DNA of 63,930 bases from an uncultured Bacteroidales bacterium (GTDB lineage Bacteria; Bacteroidota; Bacteroidia; Bacteroidales; UBA11471). The stretch covers positions 1-63,930 of the forward strand of contig CANQDQ010000012.1 of NCBI GenBank assembly GCA_947593515.1, given 5' to 3'. Under the pieces are notes generated by a model. It was not told the DNA's origin. It saw only the letters and a list, made by a program, of their open reading frames with translations, and ran no database searches. Made by a program: the position numbers and the translations under genes. Shown here piece by piece: positions 8,207-15,861 of this stretch. The stretch's first letter is position 1. Every line of letters starts with the position of its first letter.

Positions 8207-8899
8207 ATGGAAGATAAAATGTACAGTTACAAATATCCACATCCGTCTGTAACAACGGATTGTGTGATTTTTGGTTTTGATGGGACAAAGCTGCTGGTTC
8301 TACTTGTGGAAAGAGGCATTGACCCATATAAAGGAAAATGGGCATTCCCTGGAGGTTTTATCAAAATGGAAGAATCATGTGAAGAAGGCGCATTGCGTGA
8401 ACTTAAAGAAGAGACCGGACTCACAGGTGCATATATTGAACAATTCCATACTTTCAGCGACCCGAATCGAGACCCAAGAGAAAGAGTCATAACAGTCGCT
8501 TATTACGCACTTGTAAGAATACAAGATGTGAAGGGCGGAGATGATGCGTCGAAGGCTGAGTGGTTTGCGCTTGATAGGGTTCCCCAACTTGCATTCGATC
8601 ATGACAGGATTCTTCGAGCTGCGCTGAAAAGACTCCGAGAGCGAATCCATTTCGAGCCAATAGGTTTTGAACTTTTGCCGGAGAAGTTCACGTTGAAACA
8701 ATTGCAGAACCTATATGAAGCTATATTGGATGTGCGGTTTGACAGAAGCAATTTCTCTAAGAAGATGCTTCATTTCAATATCCTTAAACAATTAGATGAA
8801 ACCGTATGGCCGACACCGAAGCGTGAGGCTTATCTGTATAGTTTCAATGAAGAGAGTTATAATGAATTAAAACAAAAAGGGTTCCGCTTGGAATTCTAA
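8207..8899 (+). CDS. NUDIX hydrolase with winged-helix C terminus (NrtR/AraR-like regulator)
   Basis: 230 residues. Residues about 15-145 form a NUDIX domain with a complete box: GGFIKMEE, then GALRELKEETGL, satisfying G-x5-E-x7-RE-U-x-EE-x-G-U. Residues about 155-230 (FTLKQLQNLYEAILD, NFSKKMLHFNILKQLDE) match the winged-helix part of NrtR-family proteins, which regulate NAD or pentose genes; several family members respond to ADP-ribose or sugar ligands. Many NrtR-type regulators have lost the catalytic box; here it is intact, so hydrolysis and regulation could coexist. It is divergent from the CHAT/TIR genes and has candidate operators at its own promoter. An ATG four codons downstream is an alternative start. 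A role in controlling the neighbouring module is inferred from position only. Confidence 0.8.
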   Translation: MEDKMYSYKYPHPSVTTDCVIFGFDGTKLLVLLVERGIDPYKGKWAFPGGFIKMEESCEEGALRELKEETGLTGAYIEQFHTFSDPNRDPRERVITVAYYALVRIQDVKGGDDASKAEWFALDRVPQLAFDHDRILRAALKRLRERIHFEPIGFELLPEKFTLKQLQNLYEAILDVRFDRSNFSKKMLHFNILKQLDETVWPTPKREAYLYSFNEESYNELKQKGFRLEF

Positions 8900-8923
8900 A
8901 TAAGAGGAGACTTAGAATATGAA

Positions 8924-9039
8924 GGTAGAGTCAACCAGCAAGTGCAACATTACAAAAAAAATTGAAGAAACACTCTTTTGGGGAGTTAAAGTTGAGTTTT
9001 TTTCTCTCTTTTTTGTTGCACTTCTATCTTGACTGAACA
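8924..9039 (-). mobile_element. IS30 derivative with both ends only (MITE-like), inverted
   Basis: Positions 8924-8998 are the reverse complement of the right end of the IS30 element (about 1120-1194) with only a few differences. After a short T-rich stretch, 9011-9039 is the exact reverse complement of its left end (242-270). Everything between the ends is deleted, leaving a 116-bp element with inverted repeats. With the larger copy it brackets 1195-8923, and both outward-facing ends are the same left-end sequence. It sits between the NUDIX gene and the ruvX promoter. No target duplication is visible. Confidence 0.8.
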
Positions 9040-9091
9040 GATTTTTTGAAAGGAAAGCTCCGCCGGAAATTGTCTGCTCAACGATTTTTTA

Positions 9092-9099
9092 TATCTTTG
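9092..9099 (+). promoter_or_regulatory. ruvX-def promoter, -7 element TATCTTTG
   Basis: Exact TAnnTTTG match ending 8 bases before the ruvX ATG. It lies just outside the short IS30 derivative and so probably predates the insertion. Confidence 0.6.
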
Positions 9100-9107
9100 C
9101 ACGGAAT

Positions 9108-9536
9108 ATGGGACGACTGGTAGCCATCGACTGCGGACGCAAACGCACGGGCATCGCCGTGAGCGACACGCTGCAACTTATAGCCAACGGGCTGTGTACG
9201 GTGGCGACGCACGAGGTCGTTCCTTTTCTCTCGGATTACGTGCAGCGCGAACCGGTGGAGCGCTTCATCGTGGGGCTGCCGCACACGCTCGATGACCGTC
9301 CGTCGGAGAGTATGCGATACGTGGAGCCGCTGGTGAACAAACTGCGGGCTGCCCTGCCCGACATTCCGGTCGATTTTTTCGACGAACGGTTTACGTCGGC
9401 GTTGGCGCATCGCGCCATGCTCGACGGCGGACTGCGCCGCAAGGAGCGGCAAAACAAAGCGCTGGTCGATGAAATAAGCGCGACCATCATTTTACAAAGC
9501 TACATGGAAAGCAAAATCTATAATCATAAATCATGA
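9108..9536 (+). CDS. ruvX: YqgF/RuvX-family Holliday junction resolvase-like nuclease
   Basis: 142 residues, normal for the family. The RNase H-like fold is marked by [17 protein letters not shown] at the N terminus (first acidic residue), [14 protein letters not shown] in the middle, [12 protein letters not shown] (family DER motif) and [13 protein letters not shown] near the end. YqgF proteins act in the cytoplasm in 16S rRNA 5'-end maturation and/or junction resolution; which dominates here cannot be told. The gene overlaps the start of def by four bases, so the two are probably translationally coupled. The first gene to the right of the IS30-bounded island, it has the GC-richer composition of core genes. 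Confidence 0.88.
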   Translation: MGRLVAIDCGRKRTGIAVSDTLQLIANGLCTVATHEVVPFLSDYVQREPVERFIVGLPHTLDDRPSESMRYVEPLVNKLRAALPDIPVDFFDERFTSALAHRAMLDGGLRRKERQNKALVDEISATIILQSYMESKIYNHKS

Positions 9537-10096
9537 TACTGCCTATTTATCTTTACGGTCAGCCGATACTTCGCAAAGAGGCGCACGACATCGAGGCGGA
9601 TTATCCCGACTTGAAAAAGCTCATCGCCGATATGCACGAAACGATGGACGCCTCCGACGGCATCGGGCTGGCAGCCCCCCAGATAGGGCTCGACATACGG
9701 GTGCTGGTGTTCAACCTCGACCCGCTTTCCGACACATGGCCGGAATACAAGAATTACCGCAAGACGATGATAAACGCGCACATTTTGGAGTTGGAAGGCA
9801 GCACGGTGTCGCGCGAAGAAGGGTGCCTCAGCCTGCCCAACATACACGAATCGGTGTCGCGGCAGGAGAAACTTAAAATCACTTATCGCGACGAAAATTT
9901 CGTGGAGCACACCGACGTGTTCGAAGGGTATGCGGCGCGGGTAATTCAGCACGAATACGACCACCTCGAGGGAAAAATGTTCATCGACCACATTTCGCCG
10001 ATACGCAAACAGCTCATCAAATCGAAGCTCAACGCCATACTGCGGGGCAAAGTCCGCTGCGACTACCGGACAAAATCCGTGAACATGAAGCACTAA
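9533..10096 (+). CDS. def: peptide deformylase
   Basis: 187 residues, slightly longer than the usual 170-185. All three metal-site motifs are present: [10 protein letters not shown] (about residues 43-52), EEGCLSLP (metal-binding Cys) and [12 protein letters not shown] (HExxH). The enzyme removes the N-formyl group from nascent proteins in the cytoplasm. It overlaps ruvX and precedes ettA by 22 bp, forming a translation-related run. Confidence 0.96.
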   Translation: MILPIYLYGQPILRKEAHDIEADYPDLKKLIADMHETMDASDGIGLAAPQIGLDIRVLVFNLDPLSDTWPEYKNYRKTMINAHILELEGSTVSREEGCLSLPNIHESVSRQEKLKITYRDENFVEHTDVFEGYAARVIQHEYDHLEGKMFIDHISPIRKQLIKSKLNAILRGKVRCDYRTKSVNMKH

Positions 10097-10118
10097 AAAC
10101 CTAAACCGAAAAAATTTT

Positions 10119-11804
10119 ATGGCAGACGACAAAAAAATCATCTTCTCCATGGTGGGGGTCAGCAAGGTATATCCCCCGCAAAAACAGGTATTGAAAGATA
10201 TTTACCTCTCGTTTTTCTACGGTGCGAAAATTGGCATCATCGGTCTGAACGGCGCCGGCAAATCGACGCTGTTGAAAATCATCGCCGGCATCGACACCGC
10301 CTATCAGGGAGAAGTGGTATTCTCGCCCGGCTACACGGTGGGCTACCTCGAACAAGACCCGAAACTCGACCCCGAAAAAACGGTGAAGGAGGTGGTGCAG
10401 GAAGGTGTGCAGCCCGTACTCGACCTGCTCGCCGAATATGAAGAGGTGAACGGAAAATTCGGCGACCCCGACGTGCTGGACGACCCCGACAAAATGGAGG
10501 CGCTCATGGCGCGGCAAGCCGCCCTGCAAGACCGCATCGACGCCTGCGATGCGTGGAACATCGACAACAAACTGGAACGGGCGATGGACGCCCTGCGCTG
10601 TCCGCCCGAAGAACAGCCGATAAAACAGCTCTCCGGCGGCGAGCGGCGCCGCGTGGCGCTCTGCCGCCTGCTCTTGCAACAGCCCGACATCTTGCTGCTC
10701 GACGAACCGACCAACCACCTTGACGCCGAGTCGATAGACTGGCTCGAACAACATCTGCAACAGTATGCAGGCACAGTCATCGCCATCACCCATGACCGCT
10801 ATTTCCTCGACCATGTGGCAGGCTGGATTCTCGAACTCGACCGCGGCGAGGGCATTCCTTGGAAAGGCAACTACACCTCGTGGCTCGAACAGAAAACCAA
10901 ACGCATGGAGCAGGAGGAGAAGCAAGCCAGCAAACGCCGCAAGACGCTCGAACGCGAGTTGGAATGGGTGCGCATGGCGCCGAAAGCCCGGCAGGCGAAA
11001 GGAAAAGCCCGCCTCAATTCTTATGACAAGCTGCTGAATGAAGATCAGAAAGAACGGGAGGAAAAACTCGAAATCTATATACCCAACGGTCCCCGACTCG
11101 GCAACAAGGTAATCGAGGCCAAAGGCGTGGCAAAGGCTTACGGCGACCGGCTGCTTTTCGACAACCTCAACTTCACGCTGCCGCCCAACGGCATCGTAGG
11201 CGTCATCGGTCCGAACGGCGCCGGAAAGACAACGCTTTTCCGCCTCATCATGGGACAGGAAAAGGTCGATAAGGGATATTTCGAAGTGGGCGAAACGGTG
11301 AAAATCGCATACGTCGATCAGACGCACAAGGCGATAGACCCCGAAAAATCCGTCTATCAAGTCGTTTCGGGCGGCAAGGAAACGTTCCGCATGGGCGGTC
11401 GCGAAATGAATGCCCGCGCCTACCTTTCGCGATTCAACTTCACGGGCGCCGACCAAGAAAAGAAATGCGGCGTGCTCTCGGGCGGCGAACGCAACCGCCT
11501 GCACCTCGCGCTGGCGCTCAAAGAGGAAGGCAACGTGCTGCTGCTCGACGAACCGACCAACGACATCGACGTCAATACGCTGCGCGCACTCGAAGAGGGT
11601 CTCGACAACTTCGCCGGCTGCGCCGTCGTGGTATCGCACGACCGGTGGTTTCTCGACCGCATCTGCACCCACATACTCGCATTCGAGGGAAATTCCGAAG
11701 TATTCTTCTTTGAAGGCTCCTACACCGAATACGAAGAAAACAAGCGCAAGCGTCTCGGCGACACCGAGCCGCACCGTCCCCGCTACCGCAAGCTGATGGA
11801 GTAA
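10119..11804 (+). CDS. ettA: ABC-F protein, EttA type (energy-dependent translational throttle)
   Basis: 561 residues with two ABC ATPase domains and no membrane segments. The first domain has Walker A GLNGAGKST, signature LSGGERRRVALCRLL and Walker B LLDEPTNHLD. The second has GPNGAGKTT, LSGGERNRLHLALAL and LLDEPTNDID. The insertion after the first domain (EWVRMAPKARQAKGKARL) carries the family-typical MxPKARQxK motif. EttA binds the ribosomal E site and gates early elongation according to ATP/ADP. The C-terminal ending (HRPRYRKLME) fits the EttA subgroup. A terminator follows at 11833-11864. The long minus-strand frame over this gene is a codon-usage shadow. Confidence 0.93.
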   Translation: MADDKKIIFSMVGVSKVYPPQKQVLKDIYLSFFYGAKIGIIGLNGAGKSTLLKIIAGIDTAYQGEVVFSPGYTVGYLEQDPKLDPEKTVKEVVQEGVQPVLDLLAEYEEVNGKFGDPDVLDDPDKMEALMARQAALQDRIDACDAWNIDNKLERAMDALRCPPEEQPIKQLSGGERRRVALCRLLLQQPDILLLDEPTNHLDAESIDWLEQHLQQYAGTVIAITHDRYFLDHVAGWILELDRGEGIPWKGNYTSWLEQKTKRMEQEEKQASKRRKTLERELEWVRMAPKARQAKGKARLNSYDKLLNEDQKEREEKLEIYIPNGPRLGNKVIEAKGVAKAYGDRLLFDNLNFTLPPNGIVGVIGPNGAGKTTLFRLIMGQEKVDKGYFEVGETVKIAYVDQTHKAIDPEKSVYQVVSGGKETFRMGGREMNARAYLSRFNFTGADQEKKCGVLSGGERNRLHLALALKEEGNVLLLDEPTNDIDVNTLRALEEGLDNFAGCAVVVSHDRWFLDRICTHILAFEGNSEVFFFEGSYTEYEENKRKRLGDTEPHRPRYRKLME

Positions 11805-11832
11805 TCCCTCTCCTGCTCCAAACGATAAAAAG

Positions 11833-11864
11833 AAAAGAGAATCTGCTCACGCAGACTCTCTTTT
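11833..11864 (+). terminator. terminator after ettA
   Basis: A 14-bp stem (AAAAGAGAATCTGC with GCAGACTCTCTTTT, one mismatch) and a 4-base loop end in T's about 30 bases after the ettA stop. It closes the ruvX-def-ettA run. Confidence 0.8.
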
Positions 11865-11982
11865 CCAATTCATCACATTATGCTTATTAAGTGCTAGAAA
11901 AGCTACGCTCACGCGCCGCTATGTCTTCATTGTCTCTGTTTTTATCGCTTATACCCATAAAACAGATAAGCAAACGAAAAAG

Positions 11983-12006
11983 TTCTGTGCCGGCAGAATT
12001 TTTTTT
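11983..12006 (+). terminator. second terminator-like hairpin with T8 tail in the ettA-helicase gap
   Basis: A short stem (TTCTG with CAGAA) around TGCCGG is followed by eight T's, about 120 bp after the ettA terminator. The gap 11805-12131 otherwise contains no gene I can support. The hairpin may back up the first terminator or end an unrecognised short transcript. Confidence 0.4.
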
Positions 12007-12098
12007 GTAAAATCTGTTTTACCGGTGTTATTTTTACGATATAACCGATTTTCGGGGATAAATGTTCGGCGGGTGTTCCTTTTTTCATTCTTTCTCCT

Positions 12099-12106
12099 TA
12101 CCTTTG
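12099..12106 (+). promoter_or_regulatory. helicase promoter, -7 element TACCTTTG
   Basis: Matches TAnnTTTG, 26 bases before the GTG start at 12132. Confidence 0.6.
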
Positions 12107-12131
12107 CCTGACGCAAACAAAGCCGTGCATC

Positions 12132-14477
12132 GTGGACGCCAATTATCTGCAAGACCTCAACGAACAACAACGCGCCGCCGTCGTGTACAACGACGGTCCG
12201 TCGCTCGTGATTGCCGGAGCCGGCTCCGGCAAAACCCGCGTGCTGACGTACAAAATCGCGCACCTGCTGGCGTCGGGCGAATATGCGCCGTACCAGATTC
12301 TGGCACTGACGTTCACCAACAAGGCGGCACGGGAAATGAAAGAGCGCATCGCCGGCATCGTGGGCGGGACTACGGCATCGCGGCTGTTCATGGGAACGTT
12401 CCACTCCATTTTCGCCCGCATTTTGCGCAGCCATGCCGACAGGTTGGGCTTCCCTTCCGACTTCACGATTTACGACCAGACGGACTCGCGCAGCCTTATC
12501 AAAACCATCGTCAAGGAGATGAATCTCGACGACAAGGTCTATAAACCGTCCATCGTACAAGCCATTATCTCGCACGCGAAGAATGCGTTGGTAACGCCCG
12601 GAGCCTACGCCGCCAACCGCGACATCGCGGAAGCCGATGCGCAAGCGCGCCGCCCGCTGCTGCGCGACATTTACAAACTCTACTGGGAACGCTGTTTCCG
12701 CGCCGGAGCGATGGATTTCGACGACCTGCTGCTCTACACCAATATACTTTTTCGCGACCACGCCGACGTGCTGGATTTCTACCAAAACCAGTTCCGGTAT
12801 ATCTTGGTCGATGAATATCAAGACACCAACTTCGCGCAGCACCTGATTATCAACCAGCTGGCAAAATCGCACCACCGGCTGTGCGTGGTGGGCGACGATG
12901 CGCAAAGCATCTATTCGTTTCGCGGGGCGAACATCGACAACATACTGAATCTCCGCAAGGAATATCCCGAATGCCGCGTATTCAAACTCGAACAGAACTA
13001 CCGCTCGACCCAAACCATCGTGGCGGCTGCCAACAGCTTGATAGCCAAAAACGAAGAACGCATACCGAAAGATATTTTTTCGCACAAGGCAGTGGGTGAA
13101 AAAATAGAGGTGCTCAGCTCCTACTCCGACTTCGAGGAGGGGTATCTCGTGGCGAGCCGCATCACGACGCAGCGCATGGCGTCGGCATCGGCATACTCCG
13201 ACTTCGCAATACTCTACCGCACCAATTCGCAGTCGCGCATCTTCGAGGAGGCGCTGCGCAAACGGAACATTCCCTACCGCATCTACGGCGGACAATCGTT
13301 TTACCAGCGCAAGGAGGTGAAAGACGTAATCGCCTACTTCCGCATGGCGGTGAATCCCGCCGACGAGGAGGCGTTGAAACGCATCATCAACTATCCGGCG
13401 CGCGGCATCGGCAACACCACGCTGGCGAAAATAGCCGAATGCGCCACGACCCACGAAACGAGTTTGTGGGAGGTCGTCTGCCGTCCGCTCGAATATGCGC
13501 TCGACGTGAACGGCGGCACGCTGAGCAAACTGAAAAATTTTGCCGACCTCATTCGCTCGTTCGTGGAAAAAGCGACGACGGAAAACGCCTACGACCTTGC
13601 CGACGCCGTCGTGCGGCAATCGGGCATCATGGGCGACATCTACACCGACCGTTCACCCGAAAATCTCAGCCGGCAGGAAAACATCGAGGAGCTGCTCAAC
13701 GGCATACAGGAGTTTTGCTCGTCGCGGCGGGAAGAGGGCATCGAGGCGATTTCGATTACCGATTTTTTAGCGGAAGTGTCGCTGGCGACCGACCAAGACA
13801 GCGAGGAGGGAGAAGACGACGACCGCGTAACGATGATGACAGTGCACGCCTCAAAAGGTTTGGAGTTCAAACACGTTTTCGTGGTGGGACTCGAAGAGGA
13901 GCTTTTCCCGTCGGTGCTCGCCATGGGCAGCGCGCGTGAGCTCGAAGAAGAACGGCGGCTGCTCTACGTGGCAATAACCCGCGCCGAAGAGACCTGCACC
14001 CTCTCCTACGCCGCCTCCCGCTACCGTAACGGCAAGCCTACGGCATCGCCGCCCAGCCGATTCATCAAAGACATAGACCCTGCCTACCTCATTCTGCCCG
14101 ACGACCGGGCTTTCGGATACCGGCAGACGCCGCACGAATTTTCCACGCCGTACACCCGCCGCACGGATTGGGGCGAATCGCGGAACGACCGCGAAAGCTA
14201 TCGATCGCAAACAAACAGCCCGACATCGGGCACGGTGGCATTCCGTCCGGCAAAACGCATGGTGCGCATCGCGCCGGCAGCCGAATCGGCGGCACCGGCT
14301 ACTCCATCGTCCGACGGACTGGCAGTGGGCATGCACATACGGCACGACCGTTTCGGCGTGGGCGAAATCCGAGAGATAAGCGGCGAAGGCGACAACCGCA
14401 AAATCAACGTCGATTTTGAAAACGTGGGCAGCAAACTCCTTTTATTGAAATTCGCCAAATTTGTCGTACTCGAATAA
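12132..14477 (+). CDS. pcrA: UvrD/PcrA-family superfamily 1A DNA helicase
   Basis: 781 residues from a GTG start; the protein begins MDANYLQDLNEQQRAAV, which includes the family Q motif, and no ATG fits better. Motif I is AGAGSGKT (about residues 27-34), Ia LTFTNKAAREM, II VDEYQDTN, III VVGDDAQSIYSFRGA, IV LEQNYRSTQ, V TVHASKGLEFKHVFV and VI VAITRAEE. The enzyme unwinds DNA 3' to 5' in repair and removal of stalled complexes. The C terminus (FGVGEIREISGEGDNRKINV) is the Tudor-like domain found in PcrA/UvrD, which contacts RNA polymerase. It is followed by nspC after 10 bp, so the two are probably co-transcribed. Confidence 0.93.
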   Translation: MDANYLQDLNEQQRAAVVYNDGPSLVIAGAGSGKTRVLTYKIAHLLASGEYAPYQILALTFTNKAAREMKERIAGIVGGTTASRLFMGTFHSIFARILRSHADRLGFPSDFTIYDQTDSRSLIKTIVKEMNLDDKVYKPSIVQAIISHAKNALVTPGAYAANRDIAEADAQARRPLLRDIYKLYWERCFRAGAMDFDDLLLYTNILFRDHADVLDFYQNQFRYILVDEYQDTNFAQHLIINQLAKSHHRLCVVGDDAQSIYSFRGANIDNILNLRKEYPECRVFKLEQNYRSTQTIVAAANSLIAKNEERIPKDIFSHKAVGEKIEVLSSYSDFEEGYLVASRITTQRMASASAYSDFAILYRTNSQSRIFEEALRKRNIPYRIYGGQSFYQRKEVKDVIAYFRMAVNPADEEALKRIINYPARGIGNTTLAKIAECATTHETSLWEVVCRPLEYALDVNGGTLSKLKNFADLIRSFVEKATTENAYDLADAVVRQSGIMGDIYTDRSPENLSRQENIEELLNGIQEFCSSRREEGIEAISITDFLAEVSLATDQDSEEGEDDDRVTMMTVHASKGLEFKHVFVVGLEEELFPSVLAMGSARELEEERRLLYVAITRAEETCTLSYAASRYRNGKPTASPPSRFIKDIDPAYLILPDDRAFGYRQTPHEFSTPYTRRTDWGESRNDRESYRSQTNSPTSGTVAFRPAKRMVRIAPAAESAAPATPSSDGLAVGMHIRHDRFGVGEIREISGEGDNRKINVDFENVGSKLLLLKFAKFVVLE

Positions 14478-14487
14478 TCATACGCCG

Positions 14488-15624
14488 ATGGATATTTCAC
14501 GCATACCCTCCCCCTGTTACGTTTTGGACGAACGGCTGTTTCGCGCCAACCTCGCACTCATACGCTCGGTAAAAGAGCGGGCTGGCGTAAACATCATTCT
14601 GGCATTCAAGGCATTCGCCTTGTGGAAAGCCTTTCCCATCGTACGGGAGTACATCGACTGTTCGACGGCAAGCTCGCTTTTCGAGGCGCGGCTGGCGTAT
14701 GAAGAAATGGGCAACCGCGCCCACACCTACGCGCCGGCATACACCGACAAGGATTTTCCTGCTATCCTCTCGTACAGCAGCCACATCACCTTCAATTCGC
14801 TCTCGCAATTCCGCCGCCACTACCCGACGGTGGCAGCCGAAGGGCGGCACGTCTCGTGCGGACTGCGCATCAACCCCGAATATTCCGACGTCGCCACCGC
14901 CCTCTACAATCCGTGCGCACCCGGCTCGCGGCTCGGCGTTACCGCCGACGCGCTGGGCGACACGCTGCCCGAAGGCATCGAGGGGCTGCACTTCCACACG
15001 CTGTGCGAATCGTCGTCGTACGATTTGGAAAAGACGCTCCGGCAGGTGGAGGCGAAATTCGGACGCTTCCTGCCCCGCCTAAAATGGCTCAATATGGGCG
15101 GCGGACATTTGATGACACGCAAAGATTACGACACGGAGCATTTAATCCGGCTGTTGAAAGATTTTAAGAGCCGCTACCCTAACCTCGAAATCATACTCGA
15201 ACCCGGAAGCGCCTTTGCATGGCAGACAGGCGTACTCGTGGCGACTGTCATCGACATCGTGGAAAACAGGGGCATACACACCGCCATACTCGACGTATCG
15301 TTTACCTGCCATATGCCCGACTGCCTCGAAATGCCCTACAAACCCACCGTGCGCGGGGCTTCGGAACCGACGGCGGGAAAACCGACCTACCGGTTGGGCG
15401 GGAACTCCTGCCTGAGCGGCGACTTCATGGGCGAATGGTCTTTCGACCGCGAATTGCGGCCGGGCGACCGCATCGTCTTCGAGGACATGATACACTACAC
15501 GACGGTAAAGACCACCATGTTCAACGGCATATCGCACCCGTCGATAGCCCTGTGGGGCTGCGACGACCGCCTGACCCTCTGGCGGGAATACACCTACGAC
15601 GATTACAAAAACCGAATGGACTAA
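14488..15624 (+). CDS. nspC: carboxynorspermidine/carboxyspermidine decarboxylase
   Basis: 378 residues from ATG 14488. An upstream TTG at 14461 would overlap the helicase gene and is not needed. It is a fold-III PLP enzyme of the alanine racemase/ornithine decarboxylase superfamily: the PLP lysine is in IILAFKAFALW, the phosphate-binding Gly-rich segment is LNMGGGHLM, the catalytic Cys-like motif is GNSCLSGDFMGEW, and LEPGSAFAWQTG binds the substrate and cofactor. It makes spermidine or norspermidine in the carboxynorspermidine route common in Bacteroidetes. The partner dehydrogenase is not in this window. The gene ends a run with the helicase. Confidence 0.9.
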   Translation: MDISRIPSPCYVLDERLFRANLALIRSVKERAGVNIILAFKAFALWKAFPIVREYIDCSTASSLFEARLAYEEMGNRAHTYAPAYTDKDFPAILSYSSHITFNSLSQFRRHYPTVAAEGRHVSCGLRINPEYSDVATALYNPCAPGSRLGVTADALGDTLPEGIEGLHFHTLCESSSYDLEKTLRQVEAKFGRFLPRLKWLNMGGGHLMTRKDYDTEHLIRLLKDFKSRYPNLEIILEPGSAFAWQTGVLVATVIDIVENRGIHTAILDVSFTCHMPDCLEMPYKPTVRGASEPTAGKPTYRLGGNSCLSGDFMGEWSFDRELRPGDRIVFEDMIHYTTVKTTMFNGISHPSIALWGCDDRLTLWREYTYDDYKNRMD

Positions 15625-15741
15625 ACGAAATCATCGTCTTTCGCCGCCGCACAACGAAAAAATTTTTTAAGCAAAACTGTTAATAAAAAACAAAAGCCTA
15701 ATTTTTTACCGAAAAAACATAGGCATGTGTAAAAAATACGC

Positions 15742-15749
15742 TACCTTTG
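15742..15749 (+). promoter_or_regulatory. promoter of the small RNA candidate, -7 element TACCTTTG
   Basis: Exact TAnnTTTG match in an intergenic region with no plus-strand ORF behind it. It should initiate near 15756, just before the conserved-looking T-rich leader. Confidence 0.6.
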
Positions 15750-15755
15750 CATCGT

Positions 15756-15822
15756 GTTTTTCATGGTATTAAATTTAAGGTTAAGAGAGATTGGTTGCCG
15801 CGAGGCAATCAATTTTTTTGTT
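15756..15822 (+). ncRNA. short terminator-ended RNA, candidate Bacteroidales sRNA
   Basis: A promoter (15742-15749) is followed by TTTTTCATGGTATTAAATTT, AAGGTTAAGAGAGATTGG and then a stem-loop (ATTGGTTGCC pairing with GGCAATCAAT, loop GCGA, 15790-15813) with a seven-T tail. The predicted RNA is about 65 nt with no ORF. I recall similar leaders (CATAGTATTAGATTTAAGG followed by a variable hairpin) recurring at many Bacteroides loci, possibly the paralogous sRNA family reported there; this is recollection, not a search. The next gene, mltG, is convergent, so the RNA is not a leader for it. No target is evident. Confidence 0.55.
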
Positions 15823-15861
15823 TTTAAGCCGGTGTGTAATCACACACGTAAGTAATCTCTT

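Noticed and set aside
242..9039. Target-site duplication around the IS30-bounded island or around each IS copy
   Set aside because: The bases next to each end were compared for several possible tip positions and no 2-3 bp direct repeat was found, so insertion as a single unit is not proved.
10101..11774. 557-residue minus-strand frame over ettA
   Set aside because: It lies exactly antisense to a gene with all ABC motifs; its sequence is the Phe/Val/Arg-rich composition typical of antisense frames in this codon usage.
11949..13619. 556-residue minus-strand frame over the helicase gene
   Set aside because: Antisense shadow of a gene with complete SF1 motifs; no domain is recognisable in it.
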